Assembly: GCA_003648815.1 (NCBI GenBank)
Contig: QMPZ01000024.1
Coordinates: forward strand, 1-15,579
Origin: Candidatus Aerophobota bacterium
GTDB taxonomy: Bacteria > Aerophobota > Aerophobia > Aerophobales > B47-G16
Length of the DNA: 15,579 bases
Reading direction: 5' to 3'
In this document: positions 7,867 to 14,767 of the stretch, one piece after another
Layout of the letters: each line of letters begins with the position of its first letter
How positions within the stretch are numbered: the first letter of the stretch is position 1
Notes under the pieces: generated by a model
The model's input: the letters and a program-made list of their open reading frames with translations, nothing else
Database searches by the model: none
What the model was told of the DNA's origin: nothing
Made by a program: the position numbers and the translations under genes

Positions 7867-7881
7867 CTGGACATCGCCGCC
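7867..7881. repeat. 15-nt box upstream of aminotransferase promoter (copy B)
   Basis: GGCGGCGATGTCCAG on the minus strand, one mismatch from copy A (223-237). It ends 15 nt before the -35, against 20 nt in copy A. It is flanked by CTGG and CCAG ends. It could be an activator site, or a remnant of duplicated sequence. Confidence 0.5.
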
Positions 7882-7915
7882 AGAATCTCTTTTGCCCATA
7901 CCCTTATGTTTTGCC

Positions 7916-9361
7916 TTACTGTTGTTCCGCGAGCATCTTACCTTGCTTTGACCAGATTGGTTTTATTTTCCATACCTCGAGTGCCTTAACCTTTGCCCTT
8001 CCTTTATTAGCAAATATCTCCATATCCAGGTTGCCCGGGGCAAGATAAACCGTGGTGGTTATAACTTCGGATTCGTTAATATAGACCTCCAGCACTGATC
8101 GGTCGAGAAGTATATGGAATCTAACCATCTGCTTATCAAGAAGGCGCAAAGGGAAGATTCTGCCGGCAACTTCAAGCATGCCATTCTTGCAGGCAACTGT
8201 TATCCCATTCCCGCCAGGATGGTGCAGTCGTAGGCCAAAAGCTTTCGCCTCAACTTTCTCGAACTCGGCCATGATTTCCAGCTCGCCACCTCCCACATCT
8301 TTGAGGACATGAGAGGTGTTGGCAAGAAAGATATCGGAGGTTCTGGAATGTGCGCCACGTATCTTTTCTATCTCTGGCAAGGGTTTTTGGACAAGCTGGC
8401 CATCGGAGCTGATCGAAAGAACCCTTGGAAAGGAAAGACATCCATTCCAGCCTCGTCCTTTCTCAAAACCCCTGACCCAGCCAAACAGGATACATCGTCC
8501 TTTCTGATCAAACAGGACGTTGGTGGCGTAAAAGTTTGCGCTGTAGTCCACAAGGCCCTCAGATTCGGGTTCGAACTTTAAGCTCTTCAGGTCAAATGTA
8601 CCAACGAAGTATTGCACAGGACCATAAGGTGAAAGCATCAGCACCCACCTGTCACCGAGTTTGAAGAAATTTGGACACTCGATGCTGCGCAGTTTTTTGT
8701 CCGGATGCCGAAAGAGAATTCCCTGGTACTTCCAGCAGGTCAGCTCCTCATTTTCTGCCTCATAGAGGAGAACTACAGCATCACCTCCTCGCTCCTTTTC
8801 AAGTTTGCCGCCGAGAACCATGAAGGTTCGATCCTGTTTCCGGAAGATAAAAGGATCCCGCCAATCGTATATCTTTACCTTGCCGTGCAGCCTTTCGGTT
8901 AGAATGGGATTAGCAGGGTGCTTTTCCCACCTGATTAGATCAGGTTCCCCTAAGGCTGCCCATTGCTGTGCAGAATCGTAAGCTCGTCTCTTTGGACCAA
9001 TGCTGGTGTAGAAGATCATGGGCTGACCCTTGCCATTGATCACCGTACAGCCAGAAAAACAGTGCTCTTCACCTTTCTCCTCGGAAGGCCACAATGCAAT
9101 GGGAAGGTGCTCCCAGTATACCAGGTCCTTGCTGCGGGCGTGTCCCCAATGGGTGTGACCCCACCCATCACCATAGGGATTGTGCTGATAGAAGAGGTGA
9201 TAGTATCCGTTGTGGCAGATGGGACCGTTGGGATCGTTCATCCACTGGGCTGGTGGACGGAAGTGATAGACCGGTCGGGAAAAATCAGCCTCGGCCCGGG
9301 GAATCGCCGCCTGAACACTTTGCATGGCCCGTGCTATCGCGGGATTTTTGTAATTTTCCAT
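7916..9361 (-). CDS. GH32 glycoside hydrolase (beta-fructofuranosidase / sucrose-6-phosphate hydrolase type)
   Basis: The 481-aa enzyme has the three acidic motifs of family GH32. The nucleophile D43 is in W-M-N-D-P-N-G. The transition-state stabiliser is D169 in W-R-D-P. The acid/base is E228 in I-E-C-P-N. The five-bladed propeller (about 30-330) is followed by the usual C-terminal beta-sandwich, including L-L-D-R-S-V-L-E-V-Y. These enzymes hydrolyse terminal fructose from sucrose, sucrose-6-phosphate or fructans with retention. There is no signal peptide, so a cytoplasmic sucrose or fructo-oligosaccharide hydrolase is likely. The ATG at 9361 is chosen because AAAGGAGG lies just before it. 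An upstream in-frame ATG at 9391 would place that Shine-Dalgarno inside the gene. It precedes the aminotransferase promoter and may be a separate unit. Confidence 0.95.
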   Translation of the reverse strand: MENYKNPAIARAMQSVQAAIPRAEADFSRPVYHFRPPAQWMNDPNGPICHNGYYHLFYQHNPYGDGWGHTHWGHARSKDLVYWEHLPIALWPSEEKGEEHCFSGCTVINGKGQPMIFYTSIGPKRRAYDSAQQWAALGEPDLIRWEKHPANPILTERLHGKVKIYDWRDPFIFRKQDRTFMVLGGKLEKERGGDAVVLLYEAENEELTCWKYQGILFRHPDKKLRSIECPNFFKLGDRWVLMLSPYGPVQYFVGTFDLKSLKFEPESEGLVDYSANFYATNVLFDQKGRCILFGWVRGFEKGRGWNGCLSFPRVLSISSDGQLVQKPLPEIEKIRGAHSRTSDIFLANTSHVLKDVGGGELEIMAEFEKVEAKAFGLRLHHPGGNGITVACKNGMLEVAGRIFPLRLLDKQMVRFHILLDRSVLEVYINESEVITTTVYLAPGNLDMEIFANKGRAKVKALEVWKIKPIWSKQGKMLAEQQ

Positions 9362-9595
9362 CCTTGCCTCCTTTATGCTATAGTTTAACATTCAGCAAAG
9401 TGTGATATGCTTTTTTATCAGCTCCTCTTTCTCCAACTGTAAAGGTTAAAAAATCGTCAAAAATACAAGTTTTTCTTTCCAGATATGCTCTGGCCAAAGC
9501 CTTATTTTCTTGCTCGAACCCCCCATATCCTCTAAGCTCGTTGTGATAACTGCTAACAATCTTCTATTCCATAAGCTAAGGATAGAGCCAAAATT

Positions 9596-9623
9596 TTGCC
9601 ATTTCAGCTGACAAGTATATAAT
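9596..9623 (+). promoter_or_regulatory. Promoter for the GNAT gene
   Basis: TTGCCA (9596-9601) and a perfect TATAAT (9618-9623) are spaced by 16 nt, giving a leader of roughly 58 nt to the ATG at 9688. The rest of the 9362-9687 gap shows no supported gene, and I could not place a clear minus-strand promoter for the GH32 gene in it. Confidence 0.65.
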
Positions 9624-9687
9624 AATATCAGTGAGGCTCGCAAGTTAAATTAGAAGCAGCTCAGAAAAAGAAGCTTAAATACAAACT

Positions 9688-10209
9688 ATGCGGAATGAGG
9701 AAGATATATTGATCAGGCGAGGAAAAGAGGAGGAACTCCAGAAGCTCATAGAGGTCTACCAGTCCTCATATCGGAGAATGGAAAGATATGCCTACAAAAG
9801 CAAGAAGAAAATTGAAAGATATCTTAAGTGGCTTTATGAGGGAGATCCTGAAGGGTTCTGGGTCGCGGAGAAAAAAGATAAACTGATAGGCTTTGCCTCT
9901 ATACACAGTGAATGGGAGGATTACAAATGGGGCAGGACAGGGGAGCTGCACGAGATCGCTGTACGGGAGGAATTTCAGGGAAAAGGAATAGGGAAAAGGC
10001 TCTTTGAGAAAGCTTTAAGGTATGCCAGAGAAAGGAGATGCAAATTTATGTCCCTGTGGGTAGGAGAGGAGAACTTTCTGGCTCGCAGCTGGTACGAAAG
10101 GTTAGGTTTTGAGGAGAAGGGAAAGTGGGGAGAGTGGGTGAGGATGAGGATGAGCTTACCCTCCCCAGGCGTTGAGAAGACGGACAAGGATAAGGGAAAG
10201 GAGTTCTAA
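9688..10209 (+). CDS. GNAT-family N-acetyltransferase
   Basis: The 173-aa protein has the GNAT fold order: L-I-G-F-A strand (66-70), E-L-H-E-I-A-V-R (86-93) and the acetyl-CoA pyrophosphate loop Q97-G-K-G100-I-G102, matching Q/R-x-x-G-x-G/A. It ends with the N-x-x-A-x-x-W-Y-E-x-L-G-F block (129-141). It would transfer an acetyl group from acetyl-CoA to an amine on a protein or small molecule, and the acceptor is unknown. The ATG at 9688 has no good Shine-Dalgarno. An in-frame TTG at 9709, preceded by GAGGAA, gives the family-like start I-R-R-G-K-E-E-E and may be the real one. The last 54 nt overlap the 3' end of the converging M20 gene, and the final 16 or so residues look like an unconserved tail created by that overlap. 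Confidence 0.88.
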   Translation: MRNEEDILIRRGKEEELQKLIEVYQSSYRRMERYAYKSKKKIERYLKWLYEGDPEGFWVAEKKDKLIGFASIHSEWEDYKWGRTGELHEIAVREEFQGKGIGKRLFEKALRYARERRCKFMSLWVGEENFLARSWYERLGFEEKGKWGEWVRMRMSLPSPGVEKTDKDKGKEF

Positions 10210-11241
10210 TTCTCTCAGGGAAACAAGCTCACAGTTAGAGTGAGCACGGGAGAGTTTTCCTGCCCCAAAGACTACGCATTGAATTCCCTTCTCAAAGAGG
10301 TACTGGGCATCTGTCCAGCTCGGCATTCCTTTAACCTGTATCTCCTCTCCTACAACTTTTCTGAAAGACTCTTTTAAAACTTTTACCACCTTAAGGTCAG
10401 ACCTTATTTCAATGGGTGGGGAGATATCCCGGAAGTTTACCGTTACCCCATCTTGAGCGGTGACGTTCTTTATCTCCTCGATGGCTTTCTCGACGTTTAC
10501 TCCGGGAACGATGCCAATATCAGCCTCAAAATGGCAACGGTAGGGCACCACCATTATATCCTTTCCTCCCTCTATCTTTCCAAGGTTTACCCATCCGCCT
10601 TTTGGAAAATGAGGATGAGTTAACTTTAAAAATTCCATCTTCTCCAGTTTTTGGTAAGTTCTGAAAGCCTTTAAGATAGCATTTTCTCCCTTATGAGGTA
10701 CTGAGCCATGGGCAGATTTACCCTCCACCTTTACCTCTATGTCTATCGCTCCTGCCTGAGTAAGGGCAAGGGACAGCTCAGTTGGCTCAAGGACTATCCC
10801 CTGCCTGGCTTCTACCTGGAGGAACTTTGAGCCCAGGGCCTCTTCCTCTTCCCCTGAGGTGAAAGCTACCTGACAGGGAGCCTCTGTCTTCTCCAGAGCT
10901 ACTAAAAGAGAAGCTATCTGACCCTTGGGGTCCACAACGCCTCTACCTATAAGGTTTTCCCCTTCTAACCTGAGTTTGTAAGCCTGAGGATGATCAAAAC
11001 CAGGAACGGTATCTATATGGGTGCAAAAAAGTAGATTCCCCTTTCCCCTTCTTCCCACAAGGTTAGGACGATAGTTTGGAATCTCCTGTACTTCTACCTG
11101 AAATCCTGTCCTCTCCAGAAACGAGGATAAGAACTTATGCAGTCTTTCTTCTTTGCCCGTGGGAGTTGGAATCTCCACGAGTTTTCGTAGAACTTCCACA
11201 ATCCTTTTTCTTTCTGTGGTCAAGCTCTCAATTCCTGTCAT
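10156..11241 (-). CDS. M20-family metallopeptidase, LysK/ArgE-like deacylase
   Basis: All dinuclear-zinc signatures of M20 peptidases are present in the 361-aa product: H75 and D77 in T-H-I-D-T-V-P, D104 in G-R-G-V-V-D-P-K-G, the catalytic acid pair E131-E132 in S-G-E-E-E-E, E152 in L-E-P-T-E-L, and the late H334 in R-A-H-S. H178 (S-A-H-G-S) begins the lid/dimerisation domain. Its compact size and opening (I-P-T-P-T-G-K-E-E) are closest to LysK-type hydrolases that release lysine or ornithine from a carrier protein. Acetylornithine or succinyl-diaminopimelate deacetylases are alternatives. No lysW carrier gene is visible here. AAGGAGG lies 6 nt before the ATG, and the gene starts 11 nt after the FAU-1-like gene, so it is the third gene of the RtcA operon. 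Confidence 0.88.
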   Translation of the reverse strand: MTGIESLTTERKRIVEVLRKLVEIPTPTGKEERLHKFLSSFLERTGFQVEVQEIPNYRPNLVGRRGKGNLLFCTHIDTVPGFDHPQAYKLRLEGENLIGRGVVDPKGQIASLLVALEKTEAPCQVAFTSGEEEEALGSKFLQVEARQGIVLEPTELSLALTQAGAIDIEVKVEGKSAHGSVPHKGENAILKAFRTYQKLEKMEFLKLTHPHFPKGGWVNLGKIEGGKDIMVVPYRCHFEADIGIVPGVNVEKAIEEIKNVTAQDGVTVNFRDISPPIEIRSDLKVVKVLKESFRKVVGEEIQVKGMPSWTDAQYLFEKGIQCVVFGAGKLSRAHSNCELVSLRELELLSLILVRLLNAWGG

Positions 11242-11252
11242 ATCATCCCTCC

Positions 11253-12230
11253 TTACTCACCTTTGCCGCAAAGTCTTTCCCTCAGCTTTTCGGCCACCTC
11301 TTTTGCTTTTCTTGCCAGCTTCTCACTTAAGAAACCCAACCTCAGCTTTTGCTCCAGCAGCTCCTCCTCAACTACCTTCACCTTCCCATCCGGCCATCTG
11401 ATCACATCTATCTCCAGGTCAACATATCTTATTTTATCCGGATAAAACTCCACCGGGGTATTTATGTTGTAATACTCTCCAAGGAGTTTTCCATCTCGAC
11501 GATGATAGGTGTGCTTGTAAAACCAGCTTCCTTCCCTCACCTCGGTGAGAGCATAGTCTCCTTCTTCTTTTGGTAACTCCAGTCCATCATACCTGTCTTT
11601 GCCCTTGTAGCCTGTTCTCTTGAGGACAAGCTTTCTCTCTTCAGGACTAATCTCAATTATTTTTCCCTCAGAAAGACTGATGATCTTTCCATTCAGCTTC
11701 ACGTGATCTATAGCCACCATCTTTCCCTTTTCAAATTTATCCCAGATTAGCATTTTCTCTAAGGCCTCTCCTGTGGCCTTTCTTCTTTCAGGATGGCTGG
11801 TAAGCTGCATCTTCTCCACCAGGTCAACATATTCAGAGGCGATTATTCTCAGGCGATGATGATTGGCTACTGTGGGAAGAACTTCGTTTCTCAGTTCATC
11901 CAGGGCGGATTTTGCCAGATAGGGGAATTCTATCTCCACAAACTCAAGCTCACCATACCTTCTCTTCCAACAGATAGCGTCAAAAAACTGCTTCCTTATA
12001 AGCTCTGCCACAAACTTTACTTTATCTGGCTCACCTTGCAAGGAGATACCCTGCCTATCCTCCAGATCTCTGATCTTTACCTCAATTGGCTGTGGGGAAT
12101 CAATCTTCTTGTAGCTGCGAAACCTCTCCTTGATCGTCCTCGACGGCTGAACTATGGCCAGGTTATGCTCCAGAAAAAACTTCGTCAAGGCAGTGGCATA
12201 AATTCCCCTGATCTTCAGACCAACTTCCAT
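11253..12230 (-). CDS. FAU-1/DUF402-like RNA-binding protein or ribonuclease
   Basis: The 325-aa protein looks like a shortened relative of archaeal FAU-1, an AU-rich-RNA-binding RNase E/G-type protein of about 470 aa. The N-terminal part (about 1-90) has the I-R-G-I-Y-A-T-A-L-T-K start and the D-R-Q-G-I-S-L-Q-G segment. The C-terminal part (about 205-310) is a DUF402 domain with G-E-Y-Y-N-I-N-T-P (251-259), Y-V-D-L-E-I-D-V (269-276) and P-D-G-K-V. A charged helical tail follows. It probably binds or cleaves RNA in the cytoplasm. It begins 3 nt after the RtcA stop, and its GGAGA Shine-Dalgarno spans that stop codon, so translation is coupled to an RNA-end-modifying enzyme. I recognise the family from memory of its motifs. 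Activity is inferred. Confidence 0.72.
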   Translation of the reverse strand: MEVGLKIRGIYATALTKFFLEHNLAIVQPSRTIKERFRSYKKIDSPQPIEVKIRDLEDRQGISLQGEPDKVKFVAELIRKQFFDAICWKRRYGELEFVEIEFPYLAKSALDELRNEVLPTVANHHRLRIIASEYVDLVEKMQLTSHPERRKATGEALEKMLIWDKFEKGKMVAIDHVKLNGKIISLSEGKIIEISPEERKLVLKRTGYKGKDRYDGLELPKEEGDYALTEVREGSWFYKHTYHRRDGKLLGEYYNINTPVEFYPDKIRYVDLEIDVIRWPDGKVKVVEEELLEQKLRLGFLSEKLARKAKEVAEKLRERLCGKGE

Positions 12231-12233
12231 TTT

Positions 12234-13298
12234 TTATCTCCAAAAGCCAATACCCTTTATTCTTATCAGGTTACCCTTGACCTCGGTTCTTGCTCCAAGC
12301 ATTTTCTCAACCAGCCACAGTCTCGTCTCAACGTGTTCTGTCATTCGGGGGATTAAGTACTGGCTAAGACCCTCAGCAAGGGCACAGAAGGGTATTAGCT
12401 GATCCGCCAGGTGTCTGTCGACAGTTGCTCCACTGTCAAGGTCCTCTACCAAGTTCTTGGCCACCTGTCTTCCTATAAATTCAGCAGATCTTTTTGGTTT
12501 TCCAGCCATATCTGATCCGATCAGACATCCCGTGCTTGTCCTTGCCCAAACTGCCAAAGAGGCTCCGGCTTGAATTGAGGGCTTCTGATAGACTGGCCTG
12601 TCCTCGGTATCATAGGCTGTCTCTATCCTCGAATCATATCCCTTTGCCCTCAATTTCCTTCGACATTCTTCAGCCATTCTCTCCGAGACCCTTCTCTCCC
12701 TAAGTAAGGAAGAAAGGGCAATCCCTCTTATCTTTTCTATTTTCCCCTGCTCAAGCAAGGTGATAGCTTTTAGTCTTTCCCTTTGCGGGTTAATCTTCAT
12801 CTCGATTATTCCACCACCTTTGGGAACATATCCCGGACGAATTATCTTCAGGTCGGCATCCACGCCCATCTTTCTTAAGACCGGAAGTAAAACGTATTTT
12901 AAATGGAAAAGTGAAGGAGCGAAATCCTGAAAAAGACCGCCGGTGATCTTATAGGTGGATGGCCTTTCAGCAAACAGAGCAAGGGGAAGAACCGTTAAAG
13001 CTAACATGGTAGTGGAGCCTGCAGTCCCGATATCCCAGCTGAAGCTACCTCCACGTATCTTATTTCCCGGCCTAAAACTTATTTGCCTTGATCCAACCCT
13101 TGCTCCTTGCAGTTTCCCCTGGCAAATTTGACTGGAGGCCTCTACCCCTTTTAGATGCTGAGGTCTTAGACCAGGCTTATCTCTTTTAGCCCGGATATTT
13201 TCCAGATAAATTTCCTGGCAGGTTAAGACTGCAAGGGAGACTGCGTCTCTGACTATTGTTCCAGAACCTGATCTTTGAGCTCCATCTATCTTTATCAC
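12234..13298 (-). CDS. rtcA: RNA 3'-terminal phosphate cyclase
   Basis: The 354-aa enzyme would convert RNA 3'-phosphates to 2',3'-cyclic phosphates using ATP through a covalent His-AMP. Family blocks are R-A-K-R-D-K-P-G-L-R-P-Q-H-L (37-50), D-I-G-T-A-G-S (89-95), Y-V-P-K-G-G-G (157-163) and D-R-H-L-A-D-Q-L (294-301). H322 in T-E-H-V-E-T aligns by eye with the nucleophilic His309 of E. coli RtcA. The N-terminal nucleotide-site motif reads D-G-A-Q-R-S-G-S-G-T-I-V-R (5-17) instead of the usual G-E-G-G-G-Q, losing the conserved Glu and Gln. The start is set at GTG 13298, with AAGGA 7 nt before it and a promoter at 13330-13358. Starts further upstream would lie in the promoter. It heads an operon with the FAU-1-like gene. 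Confidence 0.9.
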   Translation of the reverse strand: MIKIDGAQRSGSGTIVRDAVSLAVLTCQEIYLENIRAKRDKPGLRPQHLKGVEASSQICQGKLQGARVGSRQISFRPGNKIRGGSFSWDIGTAGSTTMLALTVLPLALFAERPSTYKITGGLFQDFAPSLFHLKYVLLPVLRKMGVDADLKIIRPGYVPKGGGIIEMKINPQRERLKAITLLEQGKIEKIRGIALSSLLRERRVSERMAEECRRKLRAKGYDSRIETAYDTEDRPVYQKPSIQAGASLAVWARTSTGCLIGSDMAGKPKRSAEFIGRQVAKNLVEDLDSGATVDRHLADQLIPFCALAEGLSQYLIPRMTEHVETRLWLVEKMLGARTEVKGNLIRIKGIGFWR

Positions 13299-13329
13299 CT
13301 TAAATTCCTTAAGGGCGTTTTTTAAAGAA

Positions 13330-13358
13330 ATTATCTCACAATTTGCCGAATTCGTCAA
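13330..13358 (-). promoter_or_regulatory. Promoter of the rtcA operon
   Basis: TTGACG (13358-13353) and GATAAT (13335-13330) are separated by an ideal 17 nt. Transcription would start near 13323, leaving a leader of about 25 nt to the GTG at 13298. This argues against the TTG at 13358 as start codon. Confidence 0.7.
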
Positions 13359-13390
13359 GAAAAAAACGATGCTTGAGGGAAGCTTCTTGA

Positions 13391-13549
13391 GGCTGCTTTT
13401 GCATCTTCTTCGGCAAAACTCCCATCTCCACTGAGACCCAGATTAGACCAGCCAGTCCCGTCAACCTCGTGGGAAGACTCTTAGGCAATCCTAAGGAATG
13501 GAAGAAGATAAAGGATGGCCAAAAGATAATCATTGAAAGAGGGGTTTAA
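13391..13549 (+). pseudogene. Plus-strand coding remnant (C-terminal end of an unidentified gene)
   Basis: The plus strand from after a TGA (13388-13390) to a TAA (13547-13549) reads as 52 codons without a start codon. The second half looks like real protein: I-R-P-A-S-P-V-N-L-V-G-R-L-L-G-N, then P-K-E-W-K-K-I-K-D-G-Q-K-I-I-I-E. Such a K-I-K-D-G-x-x-I-x-I-E ending is common at protein C-termini, but I cannot assign the family. It sits between the rtcA promoter and the stop of the glycosylase gene, with no room for a complete gene. It is probably the tail of a gene whose 5' part was deleted. Confidence 0.4.
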
Positions 13550-13555
13550 TTAAGT

Positions 13556-14269
13556 TTAAAACTGTTTCTGGCAATAGGAAGAAAAGAAGCATTTTTGGCA
13601 TTTTCTCTTTCTACACCAGTCTTTTCCCAGTCTAAGAAGAGCTGTTTCAAATTGGGTAAAACTTTTTTCTCCTATTTTAAATTTGTTCCACACAGATTTT
13701 AAATCTTGCAAGACCTTCTCGCCATTATTTTCTTTTGTAAATCCTAAGGCGTTGGCAGCTTCTATGGTTAAGGCTGTGGGAAGTGGATCCGCCCTTTCCC
13801 ATAAATCTCTCAGCTCCCTCAAGAAAATGGCCACTGTAACCTGACCAACTCCTTTGCCAAGATTTATCAGCTTTTTCTCAAGGTCCCTTGCGTCTTTTGC
13901 CTTCGAGTGCAAGAGATTCAAATCTCCCCTGTACTTTTTAATAAGATTTCCTGCAATCTCCAGAAGTTTGGTAGCTGTCTTAAAATCATAGCGGACATAT
14001 CCTCCTTCGTCCAAAATCTTCACAAGTCCATCCCAGCCCGTATCCATGATTTTCTCAGGTGATAAGACCTTTTCCCTTTCAAATTCTTTATATGTTTTTA
14101 TAGCAATGGACTCAGATATTCTTGCCCCAAATAAGATGGAGGCCAAGAACCACTTGAATATCTCATCGCTTTCTTTAGATGAAAGCTTTATGCCCAAAAG
14201 TTCGGAGTAAGGTGTGCCAAATTCATCTATTAACAGGCTGATTATTTTTCTCTTTTTCTTCAATTCCAC
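13556..14269 (-). CDS. HhH-GPD superfamily DNA glycosylase with four-cysteine C-terminus
   Basis: The 237-aa protein resembles base-excision-repair glycosylases of the endonuclease III fold. The hairpin-helix-hairpin is L-G-K-G-V-G-Q-V-T-V-A-I-F-L (137-150). At the position of the EndoIII lyase lysine there is Q143, and the candidate catalytic acid is D161 in A-D-P-L-P-T. The C-terminus has C219-x4-C224-x2-C227-x5-C233, close to the C-x6-C-x2-C-x5-C [4Fe-4S] motif of EndoIII and MutY but with a shorter first gap. It would excise damaged or mismatched bases, probably without beta-lyase activity. The lesion is unknown. The start is the GTG at 14269 with AAAGGGG upstream. No strong promoter was seen. 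A TTGACT at 14347-14342 with a weak TAAACT 17 nt on is the best candidate. Confidence 0.8.
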   Translation of the reverse strand: MELKKKRKIISLLIDEFGTPYSELLGIKLSSKESDEIFKWFLASILFGARISESIAIKTYKEFEREKVLSPEKIMDTGWDGLVKILDEGGYVRYDFKTATKLLEIAGNLIKKYRGDLNLLHSKAKDARDLEKKLINLGKGVGQVTVAIFLRELRDLWERADPLPTALTIEAANALGFTKENNGEKVLQDLKSVWNKFKIGEKSFTQFETALLRLGKDWCRKRKCQKCFFSSYCQKQF

Positions 14270-14767
14270 ATTGGGTCCCCTTTCCTACCTTGTGGAAAAT
14301 TAGGGATTGGTCCTAATAAGTTTACCTACACCATTGAGTAAAGTCAAATGGTTTAAGCCTTGAGGAAATGCCCAAATCCAACTGGGATGGTTTGACATCC
14401 CTTGAGGATAAACTATCCTTAAAATTGGAGAAAAGAGGGATGAACTCGAATTTTCGTTGGAAAAAATGACATAAATTACTTAGCTCTTATCCTTACACAG
14501 TTGCAATTGAGGAGGTGAGAGGAAGGTGTGAAGCATAGGGCAAAACTCTTAGTTTATGGTTCAGGGGCAGTTCAAGAAGTATTTGTCGTGACGAGCGATG
14601 TTGAGGCGTTAAGGGAAAAATTGTCAAGCTCTTAAGCGAGAAATGAAGCTTTCAAAATCTGCTGGTAGTTTAGTTGGCACCATAATAGGGGATTTTTTGG
14701 TCTTTTAGTGACCATCACCTGAAAGAAAGCAAGATAATATCCAGGTTGACAGATAGGAGACTTTAAG
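14270..14767. other. Gene-poor intergenic region with small repeats
   Basis: No established gene is visible in these 498 bp. Small inverted repeats occur at 14299-14317 (ATTAGG/CCTAAT, 7-nt loop), 14384-14401 (GGGATG/CATCCC, 6-nt loop) and 14406-14418 (GGATA/TATCC). A diverged direct repeat of the form ATGGTTT-gap-CCTTGAGGA occurs at 14348-14366 and 14387-14408. These lie upstream of the glycosylase gene and could be regulatory. A very short open frame follows at 14528. Confidence 0.5.
14528..14635 (+). CDS. Possible 35-aa small protein
   Basis: A GTG preceded by two purine-rich Shine-Dalgarno-like stretches (GGAGGTGAG and AGGAAGG) opens a 35-codon frame containing A-K-L-L-V-Y-G-S-G-A-V-Q-E-V-F-V-V-T and a short helical end. 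The composition is protein-like, but the length is near what chance allows and I recognise no family. It may be a remnant of a decayed gene. It precedes the radical SAM gene on the same strand. Confidence 0.25.
   Translation: MKHRAKLLVYGSGAVQEVFVVTSDVEALREKLSSS

Noticed and set aside
8560..8580. GGTTCGAAC resembling a tRNA T-loop
   Set aside because: It lies inside the GH32 coding sequence, with no acceptor, D or anticodon arms around it.
8963..9405. Plus-strand open frames of 141 and 103 codons opposite the GH32 gene
   Set aside because: They are antisense to the highly conserved GH32 N-terminal motifs and have no ribosome-binding site.
9446..9643. Minus-strand 65-codon open frame in the GH32/GNAT gap
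   Set aside because: It runs across the plus-strand GNAT promoter, and its composition and lack of ribosome-binding site do not support a gene.
11793..12356. 187-codon plus-strand open frame
   Set aside because: It is antisense to the FAU-1-like gene and the end of rtcA, both of which have family motifs and coupled translation signals.
13336..13533. Minus-strand 65-codon open frame upstream of rtcA
   Set aside because: It overlaps the rtcA promoter, and the opposite strand has the more protein-like reading (13391-13549).
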